A stretch of 50,373 bases of DNA from Desulfatitalea sp. UBA4791 (GCA_002402905.1 DHGT01000113.1:41683-92055); one strand, 5' to 3'; positions 31,556 through 40,562 are shown, numbered from the stretch's first letter. Notes: a model not told the origin generated them from the sequence alone. Numbers and translations: made by a program.

Positions 31556-33247
31556 ATGGACACCATGACATCGCACCATTTGTTTGTATTGCTTCTCTCC
31601 CTGGGAGTGCTTCTCGCGGTGGCCCGCGTCCTCGGCGAGCTGGCCCAGCGCTTTCGCCAGCCGGCAGTGATGGGTGAGCTGATCGCCGGCATCCTGCTGG
31701 GGCCCACGGTGATGGGAGCGCTGATGCCCGAGCTCAACGCATATCTCTTCCCCATGAAAGGGCTGAACGCTATCGCCTTGGATACCATCTCAAATATGGC
31801 GATCGTGCTTTTCCTGCTGGTGGCGGGAATGGAGGTGGACCTGTCGACCCTCTGGAAGCAGGGCCGGATTGGTTATAAAGTCGGGATTACCAGCATTGTG
31901 ATCCCGTTTTGCATTGCGTTCACGACAGCCTTTGCGTTCCCCGAGGCGCTGGGCCGCCACCTGGAAGCCGATCCGTTGATATTCGCATTGTTTCTGGCGA
32001 TTGCCGTATCGATTTCGGCCCTGCCGATCATCGCCAAAATCCTCATGGATATGGGCCTCTACCGCAGTGACCTGGGCATGGTGGCCATCAGCGCGGCGAT
32101 CTTCAACGACTTGGTGGGTTGGATGATTTTTGCCGTGATCCTGACTCTTATAGATGGTCATGCCGGCAACGGCAATTCCATCCTATTGACCATTTCATTG
32201 ACTTTGGCATTTGTAATTGCCGTACTGACGCTCGGGCGTTGGCTGATTCACAAGGCCCTGCCCTTTGTCCAGGCTTATACCCGCTGGCCTGGCGGCGAAT
32301 TGAGCTTTGCCCTTGTCCTGGGGCTGTTCGGAGCAGCGTTCACCGAATGGATCGGTATTCATGCGATCTTCGGCGCCTTTATCGTGGGAGCGGCCATCGG
32401 TGATTCGCCGCATCTGCGCGAGCGCAGTCGGGTGATTATCGAGGATTTTATTTCATTTATTTTCGCGCCCGTGTTTTTCGCCAGTATCGGTCTCAAGGTG
32501 AATTTTCTGACTCATTTCGATCTTTGGCTGGCGTTGACGGTGACCATGATCGCCTGCGTCTGCAAATTCGCGGGTGGCGCCGTAGGAGCAAGGTGGGGCG
32601 GCCTTCACCGCCGGGAAGCTTGTGCGGTTGGGTTCACGATGATTTCCGTGGGCACCATGGGGATCATCATTGGCATCTTGGCGTTCGAGGCCGGGATCAT
32701 CCGGCAACGATTGTTTGTGGCCCTTATCGTCATGGCCATCTTCACTTCGATGATCAGCGGTCCGGCCATACGAATGACGCTGCACATCGAGAAGAGATTA
32801 AGGCTGCGCGACATGTTGTCCTCGAAGCTTTTTCTCAAGGGGATCAGGAGTGTTTCCCGTCGCGGCGTGATTGATGAACTGACACAGATGGTGAGCGCCG
32901 CGGAAGGTCTGGATGCATCGAGCCTGGCAGCCGCGGTGTGGGATCGAGAGGAGGCCCTGAGTACCGGCATCGGGAACGGCGTGGCGCTTCCGCACGCGCG
33001 AATCAAGGGCCTGCGGCAGACGCAGGTGGTGGTCGGACTTTCATCGACGGGCATCGATTTCGATGCACCCGACAACCGGCCGGTCCATGTCATTTTCTTG
33101 ATTTTGACACCCGCCGAAGCCCCTGACGCGCAGTTGCAGCTCGCTGCTGAGATCGCACGCCTTTTTCGTCACAAGGGTTTGACGGAACGTGCACTGCGGG
33201 CAGAGAACGTTACGGATTTTTTGGCATTGTTGCGATCCGGCATCTGA
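31556..33247 (+). CDS. Kef/CPA2-type cation:proton antiporter fused to a PTS EIIA (PtsN-like) domain (563 aa)
   Basis: Residues 1 to about 385 are a monovalent-cation:proton antiporter of the CPA2/Kef type with some twelve membrane helices; GELIAGILLGPTVMG and the ISAAIFNDLVGWMIF helix hold the conserved acidic residue region. Residues 415-563 match a fructose-type EIIA domain with STGIGNGVALPHARI, whose histidine is the phospho-acceptor. Phosphorylation by the nitrogen-type PTS could control the transporter. The start at 31556 has only a weak GGAAA upstream. The gene stands alone, divergent from DUF3786 and before the shikimate genes. Confidence 0.9.
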   Translation: MDTMTSHHLFVLLLSLGVLLAVARVLGELAQRFRQPAVMGELIAGILLGPTVMGALMPELNAYLFPMKGLNAIALDTISNMAIVLFLLVAGMEVDLSTLWKQGRIGYKVGITSIVIPFCIAFTTAFAFPEALGRHLEADPLIFALFLAIAVSISALPIIAKILMDMGLYRSDLGMVAISAAIFNDLVGWMIFAVILTLIDGHAGNGNSILLTISLTLAFVIAVLTLGRWLIHKALPFVQAYTRWPGGELSFALVLGLFGAAFTEWIGIHAIFGAFIVGAAIGDSPHLRERSRVIIEDFISFIFAPVFFASIGLKVNFLTHFDLWLALTVTMIACVCKFAGGAVGARWGGLHRREACAVGFTMISVGTMGIIIGILAFEAGIIRQRLFVALIVMAIFTSMISGPAIRMTLHIEKRLRLRDMLSSKLFLKGIRSVSRRGVIDELTQMVSAAEGLDASSLAAAVWDREEALSTGIGNGVALPHARIKGLRQTQVVVGLSSTGIDFDAPDNRPVHVIFLILTPAEAPDAQLQLAAEIARLFRHKGLTERALRAENVTDFLALLRSGI

Positions 33248-33290
33248 AGGTTTCGGTGGCTGATGATGTCCTGCGCCACCTTGGGAAGCG

Positions 33291-33318
33291 TTGACTGACG
33301 GATATAAAGCGTTTAAAT
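33291..33318 (+). promoter_or_regulatory. Candidate promoter of aroE-aroK
   Basis: TTGACT (33291-33296) and TTAAAT (33313-33318), 16 bases apart. Transcription would start just after 33317, which favours the downstream aroE start codon. Confidence 0.5.
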
Positions 33319-33343
33319 GGAAGACCCAACCAAAGGAGCAACC

Positions 33344-34213
33344 ATGCGTTCACCCCGATCCATCGGCACCAGCACCCAGTTTTGCATGGTGATCGGCAAT
33401 CCCATCGCCCACAGCCTTTCGCCGGCCATTCACAACGCCGCCTACCAGGCCCTTGACCTGGATTTCGTCTACCTGGCCTGCCGGGTGGAGGATGTGAAAA
33501 GCGCCTTGGCCGGCATGCGCGCGCTGAGCAACTTCAGGGGCATGAGCATCACCATTCCTCATAAGATAGAAGCCATGAAGCACATGGACGAGATCGGGGA
33601 TCTGGACCGTTCCATCGGGTCGATCAATACCGTGGTCCGCGAAGGGGAGCGCCTGGTGGGCCTGGGAACGGACGGTCCCGGCGCCCTCAAGGCCTTGACC
33701 GACGCCGGGGTGGACCTGGAAGGCCGGCACATCCTGATGCTGGGCGCCGGCGGGGCGGCGCGCATGATCGCCTTTACACTGGTGCGAAACACGCAACCCG
33801 CGCGGCTTTCGATTCTGGACATCAACGCCGCCCTGCGCGAAGGGCTTGGCGCGGATCTGGCAGCCGGTACCCGAATCCCCGTTTTCACCCAGGCATTTAC
33901 CGAAAGCCACCTGGCCGCAGCCATGGCGACGGCCGATGTCATCATCCACTGCACCTCGGTGGGCATGCATCCCAACGTGGACGCCTCCCTGGTGCCGCCG
34001 ACCCTTTTCCGGTCCGGCCAGGTGGTGTTCGACATCGTCTACACGCCCCTCGAGACCCGCCTTCTGGCCGATGCCAGGGCTCGTGGGCTTCAAACCATCT
34101 CCGGCGTGGAGATGTTTATCAACCAGGCGGTGCTGCAGTTCGAACGGTTTACCGGCGTGGATGCGCCCGCGGACGTGATGCGGCAGGTGGTCATGGCGCA
34201 TTTGAAACCATGA
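33344..34213 (+). CDS. aroE: Shikimate dehydrogenase (289 aa)
   Basis: Reduces 3-dehydroshikimate to shikimate with NADPH. MVIGNPIAHSLSPAIHNAAY is the substrate-binding N-terminus, SITIPHK contains the catalytic lysine (Lys74), GTDGPGALKAL the catalytic aspartate region, and MLGAGGAARM the nucleotide-binding loop. SVGMHPN and EMFINQAVLQFERF complete the family pattern. The ATG at 33344 is chosen because AAAGGAG is 5 bases upstream; the ATG at 33317 lies within the predicted promoter. The stop overlaps the aroK start by four bases. Confidence 0.96.
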   Translation: MRSPRSIGTSTQFCMVIGNPIAHSLSPAIHNAAYQALDLDFVYLACRVEDVKSALAGMRALSNFRGMSITIPHKIEAMKHMDEIGDLDRSIGSINTVVREGERLVGLGTDGPGALKALTDAGVDLEGRHILMLGAGGAARMIAFTLVRNTQPARLSILDINAALREGLGADLAAGTRIPVFTQAFTESHLAAAMATADVIIHCTSVGMHPNVDASLVPPTLFRSGQVVFDIVYTPLETRLLADARARGLQTISGVEMFINQAVLQFERFTGVDAPADVMRQVVMAHLKP

Positions 34214-34728
34214 ATATCGTCTTGATCGGATACCGGGGAACCGGCAAGAGTGCGGTGGGCGCCGAGGTGGCCCGGCGTTTGGGCATGGATTGTGTCTCCA
34301 TGGACGCCCGCATCGTCGAAAAGGCCGGCATGAGTATTCCCCAAATCGTGGAACGATACGGCTGGCCCGGGTTTCGGGATAGGGAAACCGAGGTGGCCCG
34401 GGAACTGAGCGGCCGGGACCGCCTGGTCGTCGATACCGGCGGCGGCGTGATCGAACGGCCCGAGAATATGGCCGCCCTCGGCGCCAATGCTTGCGTGGTG
34501 TGGCTCACGGCCTCGGTGGACGTGATCGTATCGCGAATCGCGGGGGGCAGCGAACGGCCGGCCCTGACCAGCGGCAAGACCTTCATCGAAGAGGTCGCCG
34601 AGGTGCTCGCACAGCGAACGCCCAAGTACCGGACCGCGGCCCATCACGAGATCGATACCGACCATCTGTCCATCGATCAGATTGCCCATCGGATCGTCGA
34701 TATGTACCGGACCGCCTGCGGTCAGTGA
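34210..34728 (+). CDS. aroK: Shikimate kinase (172 aa)
   Basis: Phosphorylates shikimate. It begins MNIVLIGYRGTGKSAVG with the Walker A loop, and has FRDRETEVARELS and DTGGGVIERPEN, the substrate-binding arginine and the GGG motif. SERPAL corresponds to the lid region; the lid arginine is Arg in GSERPAL. Length is normal. It is translationally coupled to aroE through an ATGA overlap. No other shikimate gene follows; the remaining pathway genes must lie elsewhere. Confidence 0.96.
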   Translation: MNIVLIGYRGTGKSAVGAEVARRLGMDCVSMDARIVEKAGMSIPQIVERYGWPGFRDRETEVARELSGRDRLVVDTGGGVIERPENMAALGANACVVWLTASVDVIVSRIAGGSERPALTSGKTFIEEVAEVLAQRTPKYRTAAHHEIDTDHLSIDQIAHRIVDMYRTACGQ

Positions 34729-35074
34729 TCTCACATTCTGATCAATCCCGTCGAATTCTCTTTTTCGCATCCGTCTACCTGCAGCAACCTCCGTTGAACC
34801 GATTTCCATTTGGAAACGCGCCTTTCCCATTACCCCCACTCTGTTTGCTCTATCTGTAGCCGGCCAGACACACCGGCTCGACGGCCTTCATTCAGCAGTT
34901 CTAACTGAATGTGCTCCATCCACGCCGGGTTTAATGAACAGCATTCAGTTAGAATCCCTGGCCTTCATGTCGCGACATTGACAGCCTAACATTTATAGGT
35001 TAGAAGGTTCTTCTACGAAAATTTAGTGTACGAAATAAATTGCCTCACCGAGTGGCGTACCGCTTCGGGGAGTC
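34729..35074. other. Regulatory gap upstream of the MarR-ProVWX locus
   Basis: 346 bases with no gene. It carries a 13-bp inverted repeat, further GTTAGAA-type half-sites and a TTGACA box at 34978-34983, described separately. Confidence 0.6.
34899..35015 (+). promoter_or_regulatory. Clustered TTCTAAC/GTTAGAA operator sites
   Basis: TTCTAACTGAATG (34899-34911) and CATTCAGTTAGAA (34942-34954) are perfect inverted copies 30 bases apart. CTAAC (34986-34990) and GTTAGAA (34999-35005) repeat the core, and TAGAAG-GTT-CTTCTA (35001-35015) is a further dyad. A TTGACA box lies between them. The arrangement suggests a repressor operator, with the following MarR gene as first candidate. Confidence 0.65.
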
Positions 35075-35620
35075 GTGCCATTTTTTATGCGAGCCATCGC
35101 CGGCATCCACCGGGAATTGGGAATGAAAACCGACTATGCAGGCAGTATTTTACTGTCCTTGAGACGGATCATACGATCCATCGATCAGCACAACAAGCAG
35201 CTTGGAAAGCGATATGAACTCACCGTTCCGCAGCTGGTCTGCCTGCGGCAACTGCTCCTGGACGGTGAGCTGACGCCCGGTCGGCTGGCCCAGCGCGTCT
35301 ATTTGAGCCAGGCCACGGTGACCGGCATTATCGATCGCCTGGAAGAAAAAGGATGGATCGTTCGCGAGCGCAGCCGACTGGATCGCCGCAAGATCCTGGT
35401 CCGGCTGACGGGTAACGGCGCCCGCAAGGCCAATGGCATGCCATGGCCGCTCCAGGAGCGATTTTCCAAGGGGCTGGCGGCATTGAAGGCAGAAGATATC
35501 GAGCAGATCGACGCCATGCTCAAACGGCTGGTGCAAATGATGGAGGCGCCGGCCATGCCGGTTTGGGCCTTCGGCCCCAGCGAAGCCGTGGCGGCGGATG
35601 ACATTCACTTTCCGGATTGA
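35075..35620 (+). CDS. MarR-family regulator of the betaine transport locus (181 aa)
   Basis: A winged-helix MarR protein. YELTVPQLVCLRQLLLDGELTPGRLAQRVYLSQATVTGIIDRLEEKG is the DNA-binding core, followed by the wing ERSRLDRRKILVRLTGNG. Similar MarR proteins (EctR, CosR) control ectoine and glycine-betaine genes in other bacteria, and here the gene is 40 bases before ProVWX. The start is uncertain: GTG 35075, ATG 35087 and ATG 35123 are in frame, and the last has GGGA at a good distance and begins close to the conserved core. The upstream sites described at 34899-35015 probably bind it. Confidence 0.85.
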   Translation: MPFFMRAIAGIHRELGMKTDYAGSILLSLRRIIRSIDQHNKQLGKRYELTVPQLVCLRQLLLDGELTPGRLAQRVYLSQATVTGIIDRLEEKGWIVRERSRLDRRKILVRLTGNGARKANGMPWPLQERFSKGLAALKAEDIEQIDAMLKRLVQMMEAPAMPVWAFGPSEAVAADDIHFPD

Positions 35621-35660
35621 CATGCCCGGCATGTTTCGGAATCACACGGAGAAGTAACAC

Positions 35661-36905
35661 ATGGAGAGCGATGCCAAGATCGTCGTGCGGAATCTGTACA
35701 AGATCTTCGGGTCAGACCCCGAGCAGGCCCTGGAGCTGTTGGCCAAGGGCCTCGAAAAGGCGGAAATTTTCGAGAAAACGGGCATGACCGTCGGGGTCAA
35801 CAACGCCAATTTCGAGATTCACGCCGGAGAAATTTTTGTCATCATGGGGCTGTCCGGTTCGGGAAAATCCACCATCGTGCGCATGCTCAACCGGCTGATC
35901 GAGCCCACGTCCGGCCAGGTCATCGTGGATGGCAAGGACGTGGTGCAGATGTCCCAGGATGAACTGGTCAAATTCCGGCTGCACAACATGAGCATGGTGT
36001 TTCAATCCTTTGCCCTGATGCCCCATCTGACGGTCCTGGAAAATGCCGCCTTTGGACTGGAACTGGCCGGCGCGGACAAAGCCAAGCAACGCGAGCGCGC
36101 CATGGAGGCGCTGGCCCAGGTCGGGCTCGAAGGCTGGGAGGACTCTTATCCCGCGCAATTGAGCGGCGGGATGCAGCAGCGGGTCGGTCTGGCCAGGGGC
36201 CTGGCCGTGGATCCGGATATCTTGTTGATGGATGAAGCCTTCTCGGCCCTCGATCCGTTGATCCGCACCGAGATGCAGGATGAACTGCTCAAACTCCAGG
36301 AGAGTGATCAGCGGACCATCGTGTTCATCTCCCACGATCTGGACGAGGCCCTGCGCATCGGCGATCGGATCGCCATCATGGAGGGCGGCCGGGTGGTGCA
36401 GGTCGGGACGCCCGAAGAAATTTTGCAGAATCCGGAGGACGATTATGTGCGCGCGTTCTTCCGGGGTGTGGACCCCACCAATGTCATCTCCGCAGGAGAC
36501 ATCGTCCGCGACACGCATCCCACCATCATCAAGACCAAGGTGGGCAGCCTGCGGGCCGCCCACGAACTGCTCAGCAGCAGCGAGCGCGATCACGGCTATG
36601 TGCTCGATGCCAAGCATCGATTCCTGGGCGTCGTTTCGTCCGAGTCGCTGCGACACGCCATCGAGTCCTCGCCCAAGGGCAGCGCCATCGATATGGCCTA
36701 TCTTCCTGAAGGCGTTGCCGTGAGAGCAGACGCATCCATGCAGGACATATTACCGGAGGTGGCATCCAAAGCCTGGCCGGTGCCGGTGGTGGATGAGAAC
36801 AATGTGTACAAAGGGGTGGTGTCGAAGAATCGTTTTCTGAGAACGCTGCATCGCACAGAAGAGCAGATGGAAGCAAATCGACAACATCAAGATAGCGCGG
36901 CTTAA
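35661..36905 (+). CDS. proV: Glycine betaine/proline ABC transporter ATPase (414 aa)
   Basis: The ATP-hydrolysing subunit of a ProU/OpuA-type osmoprotectant importer. Walker A is in GLSGSGKSTIVRML, the signature is LSGGMQQRVGLARGLA, and Walker B is ILLMDEAFSALD. Like E. coli ProV it has an N-terminal helical extension (DPEQALELLAKG) and a C-terminal pair of CBS domains from about residue 280, which sense ionic strength in OpuA. Length is typical. The permease gene follows 22 bases later. Confidence 0.95.
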   Translation: MESDAKIVVRNLYKIFGSDPEQALELLAKGLEKAEIFEKTGMTVGVNNANFEIHAGEIFVIMGLSGSGKSTIVRMLNRLIEPTSGQVIVDGKDVVQMSQDELVKFRLHNMSMVFQSFALMPHLTVLENAAFGLELAGADKAKQRERAMEALAQVGLEGWEDSYPAQLSGGMQQRVGLARGLAVDPDILLMDEAFSALDPLIRTEMQDELLKLQESDQRTIVFISHDLDEALRIGDRIAIMEGGRVVQVGTPEEILQNPEDDYVRAFFRGVDPTNVISAGDIVRDTHPTIIKTKVGSLRAAHELLSSSERDHGYVLDAKHRFLGVVSSESLRHAIESSPKGSAIDMAYLPEGVAVRADASMQDILPEVASKAWPVPVVDENNVYKGVVSKNRFLRTLHRTEEQMEANRQHQDSAA

Positions 36906-36927
36906 CTTTTAATAGTGGGAGTGTCCC

Positions 36928-37758
36928 ATGTTTGAAGATAAAGTAATTCCCCTGGATGTATGGGTGTCCCAGTTCGTCGATTGGCTGGTAGACAATTATC
37001 GGCATGTGTTTCAGGCCATCAAGTGGCCCATCGAGCAGACGTTGAACGGATTCGATACCGGCCTGAACGCCTTGCCGCCGCTTCTGGTCATCGTGCTGAT
37101 TGCCGTAGCGGCCTGGCGCTTTTCCGGTATTTCGCTGGCGATCTTTTCGATGATCACCATGACGCTGATCGGTCTGCTCGGCCTTTGGGGCGAGTCCATG
37201 ACCACCCTGGCCATGGTGCTGTCGGCGGTGATTTTCTGCGCCATCGTGGGCATCCCGCTGGGCATCGTCGCCGGGCGCAGCGACCGCTTCGAGGCGTGGA
37301 TCCGGCCGGCCCTGGATGCCATGCAGACCACGCCGGCCTTCGTCTACCTCGTTCCCATCGTCATGCTCTTTTCGGTGGGCAACGTGGCCGGGGTTCTGGC
37401 CACGATCATCTTTTCCATTCCACCCATCATCCGTTTGACCAGCCTGGGCATCCGCCAGGTCCATCCGGAGCTGGTCGAGGCGGCCCAGGCCTTTGGCGCC
37501 ACCAACTGGCAGGTGCTGCGCCGGGTTCAGGTGCCGCTGGCCATGCCGACCATTCTGGCCGGGTTGAACCAGACCATCATGATGGCCCTGTCCATGGTGG
37601 TGATCGCGGCCCTCATCGGTGCCGGCGGTCTCGGATCGCCGGTGATGCTGGGCCTGAACACGCTGGATATCGGTCGGGCGGTGATCGGCGGGTTGGCCAT
37701 TGTACTCATGGCCATCGTGCTCGATCGCATCACCCAGTCCATGGCACAGAAGCGATAA
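36928..37758 (+). CDS. proW: Glycine betaine ABC transporter permease (276 aa)
   Basis: The membrane subunit of the ProU-type importer. It begins with an amphipathic segment and has six or seven helices. The EAA loop that contacts the ATPase is ELVEAAQAFGATNWQVLRRVQVPLAMPTILAG, here given in part as EAAQAFGATNWQVLRRV. TTPAFVYLVPIVMLF is a family marker. It is shorter than E. coli ProW at the N-terminus. It is followed by the binding protein after a 137-base gap that holds no terminator. Confidence 0.95.
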   Translation: MFEDKVIPLDVWVSQFVDWLVDNYRHVFQAIKWPIEQTLNGFDTGLNALPPLLVIVLIAVAAWRFSGISLAIFSMITMTLIGLLGLWGESMTTLAMVLSAVIFCAIVGIPLGIVAGRSDRFEAWIRPALDAMQTTPAFVYLVPIVMLFSVGNVAGVLATIIFSIPPIIRLTSLGIRQVHPELVEAAQAFGATNWQVLRRVQVPLAMPTILAGLNQTIMMALSMVVIAALIGAGGLGSPVMLGLNTLDIGRAVIGGLAIVLMAIVLDRITQSMAQKR

Positions 37759-37895
37759 GCCGCCGGACAGGACCGATCGGATCGCATCACCATTCGGAAA
37801 GTGAAGCCGGATCGATCCGGCGCCGGGGGAAGATGACCCGGGTACCGGCGCGGTCGGGCCGTTCTTTTAATCAACATCTTACAGGAGGAGGCGTT

Positions 37896-38912
37896 ATGCG
37901 CAAGTTTATCTCAATATTCACCGTGTTGTTTGTCGGGGCCGCTCTGGCCATGATGCCGGGGCCGGCATTCGCCAAGCAGATGAAACCGGGCAAAGGGGTC
38001 AAGGTTCAACCGGCGCGGGCCACGTGGAGCACCGGCTTTTTCAATGAAGCCCTGGTGCGTCGGGGGCTCACGGAACTGGGGTACGATGTCAAGCAGCCCA
38101 AAGACCTGCAGAATCCCATCTTCTACAAGTCGGTTGTGTTAGGGGATGTGGACTACTGGGCCAACGGCTGGTTTCCCCTGCACGACGAGCAGCTGCCCAA
38201 GGATTTCAACGAAAAGGCCGAGGTGGTCGGGGATATCGCCAAGTCCGGTGGACTTCAGGGATACCTCGTCTCCAAAAGAGAGATCGAGAAATTCAAGATC
38301 AAGTCCCTGGACGATTTCAAACGCGACGACGTCAAAAAGGCCTTCGATACCAACGGCGACGGCAAGGCCGACCTGACGGCCTGCCCGCCGGGTTGGGGGT
38401 GCGAAAAGGCCATCGCCCATCATCTGGACATCCACGGCCTCGAGGATGACATCAATCCCATCAAGGCTGGTTACGAGGCGGCCATGGCTTCGGCCATCGG
38501 CAACTACAAGTCCGGAGGCCCCGTGTTCTTCTACACCTGGACGCCCAACTGGACTACATACAAACTCAAGCCAGGCGAGGATGTGCTGTGGATCAATGTC
38601 CCCGGCGGGGATGACGCCGATATGGCCGTTTCCGGGCTCGAGGGCGCGGTGAGCGATCCCATCAACCTGGGATTCCAGGCCAACGACATCCAGATCGTGG
38701 CCAACAAGAAGTTTCTGGCCGACAATCCGGCGGCCCGGAAGTTTTTCGAAGTGTTCAGCCTGAAGCTGGCGGATATCAACGAGCAGAATGCGCGCATGAA
38801 CGAAGGGGAGAAATCCCAGAAAGACATCGAACGTCACGTGGACGAGTGGATCGCCAAGAACCAGGCCCAGTGGAACGGCTGGATCGAGGCGGCCCGTAAC
38901 GCAGCGAAATAG
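37896..38912 (+). CDS. proX: Glycine betaine-binding periplasmic protein (338 aa)
   Basis: The substrate-binding subunit. A signal peptide ends at AFA (about residue 26). Tryptophans of the betaine-binding cage are in YWANGWFPLH, CPPGWGCEKA and FYTWTPNW. A DTNGDGKADL stretch just before the second cage segment looks like a calcium-binding loop. ACAGGAGGAG lies 5 bases before the ATG. A frame open much further upstream overlaps proW and is not used. The gene is followed after 32 bases by a porin that probably serves the same uptake path across the outer membrane. Confidence 0.95.
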   Translation: MRKFISIFTVLFVGAALAMMPGPAFAKQMKPGKGVKVQPARATWSTGFFNEALVRRGLTELGYDVKQPKDLQNPIFYKSVVLGDVDYWANGWFPLHDEQLPKDFNEKAEVVGDIAKSGGLQGYLVSKREIEKFKIKSLDDFKRDDVKKAFDTNGDGKADLTACPPGWGCEKAIAHHLDIHGLEDDINPIKAGYEAAMASAIGNYKSGGPVFFYTWTPNWTTYKLKPGEDVLWINVPGGDDADMAVSGLEGAVSDPINLGFQANDIQIVANKKFLADNPAARKFFEVFSLKLADINEQNARMNEGEKSQKDIERHVDEWIAKNQAQWNGWIEAARNAAK

Positions 38913-38944
38913 TATAATTCTGGAAAGGAGAGAGAACAGAAACC

Positions 38945-40147
38945 ATGAAGGTCAGACGAAATGTATGGATATGGGTTTTGGCGGTCGTTTTCGGATTGGG
39001 ATTCTTCGGCGCCGAGTCGGCATCGGCATTCCAGGTCGGCGACCTGAAGGTGGGCGGCGCCATCCGCGTCAACTACATTTACGGCGATTACGATGAAGAT
39101 GGCACGGGCAGAGCCCAGCGGGGTGATAATGACGGTAATTTCGAATTCGACACCTTCCGGGTCAACCTGGACTACCAGCGCGACAACCTGCTCGGTAAGG
39201 TAGAGTACCGCTTCTACGACGGCTACCATTTTCTGCACACCGGCTGGCTTGGCTACCAGCTCACGACCGAGAGCCAGATCCAAGTGGGCGTCAACCGGGT
39301 GCCCTTCGGCGTCGGCCCATACGGCCCTTCCAATAACTTCTTTTTCGACCAGCATTACTATGTGGGCCTGTCCGACGATATGGACCTGGGCCTCAAGTAC
39401 ATGACCCGATTCGGCAACCTCAAGCTCGACCTGGCCTATTACGGCATGCCTGAGCCCAACGGCAAGGGCAATAGCAAGGAGAGCGATAGATATTCCTACG
39501 ATATCGTCCATGAACCGGACCATACCCCATATGCTGCCTATGAAGAGCAACACCAGTTCAACCTGCGGGCCGTTTACTCACTTTTTCGCGGCAGCAGCCT
39601 GCCTACCGATCTGGGTGTCTCGCTGCAGTATGGGCTGCTCGATGCCAAGGAGGATTATGCCGACGATACAGACGCTTATGCCGGATCTGTCCACAGCAAG
39701 ACCACCTGGGGCAACTGGGCCCTGATGCTACAGTTGACGAAGTACAAATACGATGCCGACTATGACGATTCGACTTTTAGTGACGACCTGATCGGCATGG
39801 GTGCATTTATTTGGTCAACTCCGGTGGCTAGCGAAGGAACCATTCCCTCAATAGCCCTCTCCTACACCTGGGCCAACCCGGTGTCGTTCATCGACAGCAT
39901 CACTTTCTACAACGACTACAGCATCATCATCAAAGACGGCCAGGATGCCGGCGGTAACGACCTCAGAGACAGCGAAATGAATGTCACCGGCATGGCCATT
40001 GCCAGCGGCGGATGGTATATTTATGTGGATTATGTCTGGTCCGATGGCAATTATTTTGTCGGATCTTCTGACGGTGATGAATTCGGTGTCAATCAGAACA
40101 ACGACTGGCAGTACCGTTTTAACGTCAACTTCGGTTATTATTTCTAA
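38945..40147 (+). CDS. Outer-membrane porin linked to the betaine importer (400 aa)
   Basis: A predicted beta-barrel. A signal peptide is at residues 1 to about 28, the mature part alternates polar and aromatic residues, with many Tyr and Asp, and the chain ends in YYF, the usual C-terminal phenylalanine for outer-membrane insertion. It resembles phosphate-selective-porin-like (OprP-type) proteins in plan, but substrate specificity cannot be read. Its position directly after ProX suggests entry of betaine or related solutes. A strong terminator follows at 40209. Confidence 0.85.
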   Translation: MKVRRNVWIWVLAVVFGLGFFGAESASAFQVGDLKVGGAIRVNYIYGDYDEDGTGRAQRGDNDGNFEFDTFRVNLDYQRDNLLGKVEYRFYDGYHFLHTGWLGYQLTTESQIQVGVNRVPFGVGPYGPSNNFFFDQHYYVGLSDDMDLGLKYMTRFGNLKLDLAYYGMPEPNGKGNSKESDRYSYDIVHEPDHTPYAAYEEQHQFNLRAVYSLFRGSSLPTDLGVSLQYGLLDAKEDYADDTDAYAGSVHSKTTWGNWALMLQLTKYKYDADYDDSTFSDDLIGMGAFIWSTPVASEGTIPSIALSYTWANPVSFIDSITFYNDYSIIIKDGQDAGGNDLRDSEMNVTGMAIASGGWYIYVDYVWSDGNYFVGSSDGDEFGVNQNNDWQYRFNVNFGYYF

Positions 40148-40164
40148 CCCCTGTGAATGGGTAT

Positions 40165-40186
40165 AGTCTCCGGTTGACCGGAGACT
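40165..40186 (+). other. Hairpin after the porin gene
   Basis: AGTCTCCGGT pairs with ACCGGAGACT around two bases. There is no T-run, so it may be an mRNA 3'-end protector or a tandem element before the true terminator. Confidence 0.5.
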
Positions 40187-40208
40187 GTACTGGAACGGGT
40201 GGATACTG

Positions 40209-40272
40209 AAAAGGATCGCAACATCGCGCGTCCGTTGGATTGGGCCGGCGAGGTTGCGATCCTTTTATTTTT
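40209..40272 (+). terminator. Terminator of the ProVWX-porin transcript
   Basis: AAAAGGATCGCAAC (40209-40222) pairs over 14 bp with GTTGCGATCCTTTT (40253-40266), followed by more T. Confidence 0.85.
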
Positions 40273-40287
40273 TCCGAATCCAACAAA

Positions 40288-40425
40288 TTTGATGAATTCG
40301 TAAAAAGTCCGAAATTCGTTTTTCCCGTCATCCCGGCGAACGCCGGGATCCAGTATTTTCAATATGTTCTGGATGCCGGCGTTCGCCGGCATGACGCATC
40401 TGCGACTTTTTACGGGTTCATCAAA
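40288..40425 (+). repeat. 138-bp MITE-like repeat, copy 1
   Basis: The ends are TTTGATGAA..CGTAAAAAGTC and its inverse, giving imperfect terminal inverted repeats of about 22 bp. Inside are two REP-like palindromes, CCCGGCGAACGCCGGG and GCCGGCGTTCGCCGGC. An inverted copy at 48531-48668 differs at one internal base. No transposase gene is in the window. Confidence 0.85.
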
Positions 40426-40466
40426 TTTGATTCGATGTTATTGCCCTAAAAAGTTCAGGCTACCAT

Positions 40467-40562
40467 GCGGGCGGGAATAAATCCCGCCCCTACACCGCCC
40501 GTTTATGGCAACGGCCTGTGTTTCTGCCCAGACCTCGTAGAGGCGGGCTTTACGCCCGCCCG
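40467..40562. repeat. Pair of GC-rich REP-like palindromes in opposite orientation
   Basis: GGGCGGGAATAAATCCCGCCC (given as arms GGGCGGG and CCCGCCC at 40467-40493) and GGCGGGCTTTACGCCCGCC (40537-40562) are flanked outward by CCTAC and GTAGAG. A third copy is at 46600-46626. Confidence 0.75.

Noticed and set aside
36960..37895. Upstream extension of the proX frame to 650 codons
   Set aside because: It overlaps proW almost completely, while the ATG at 37896 has an excellent ribosome binding site and starts a proper signal peptide.
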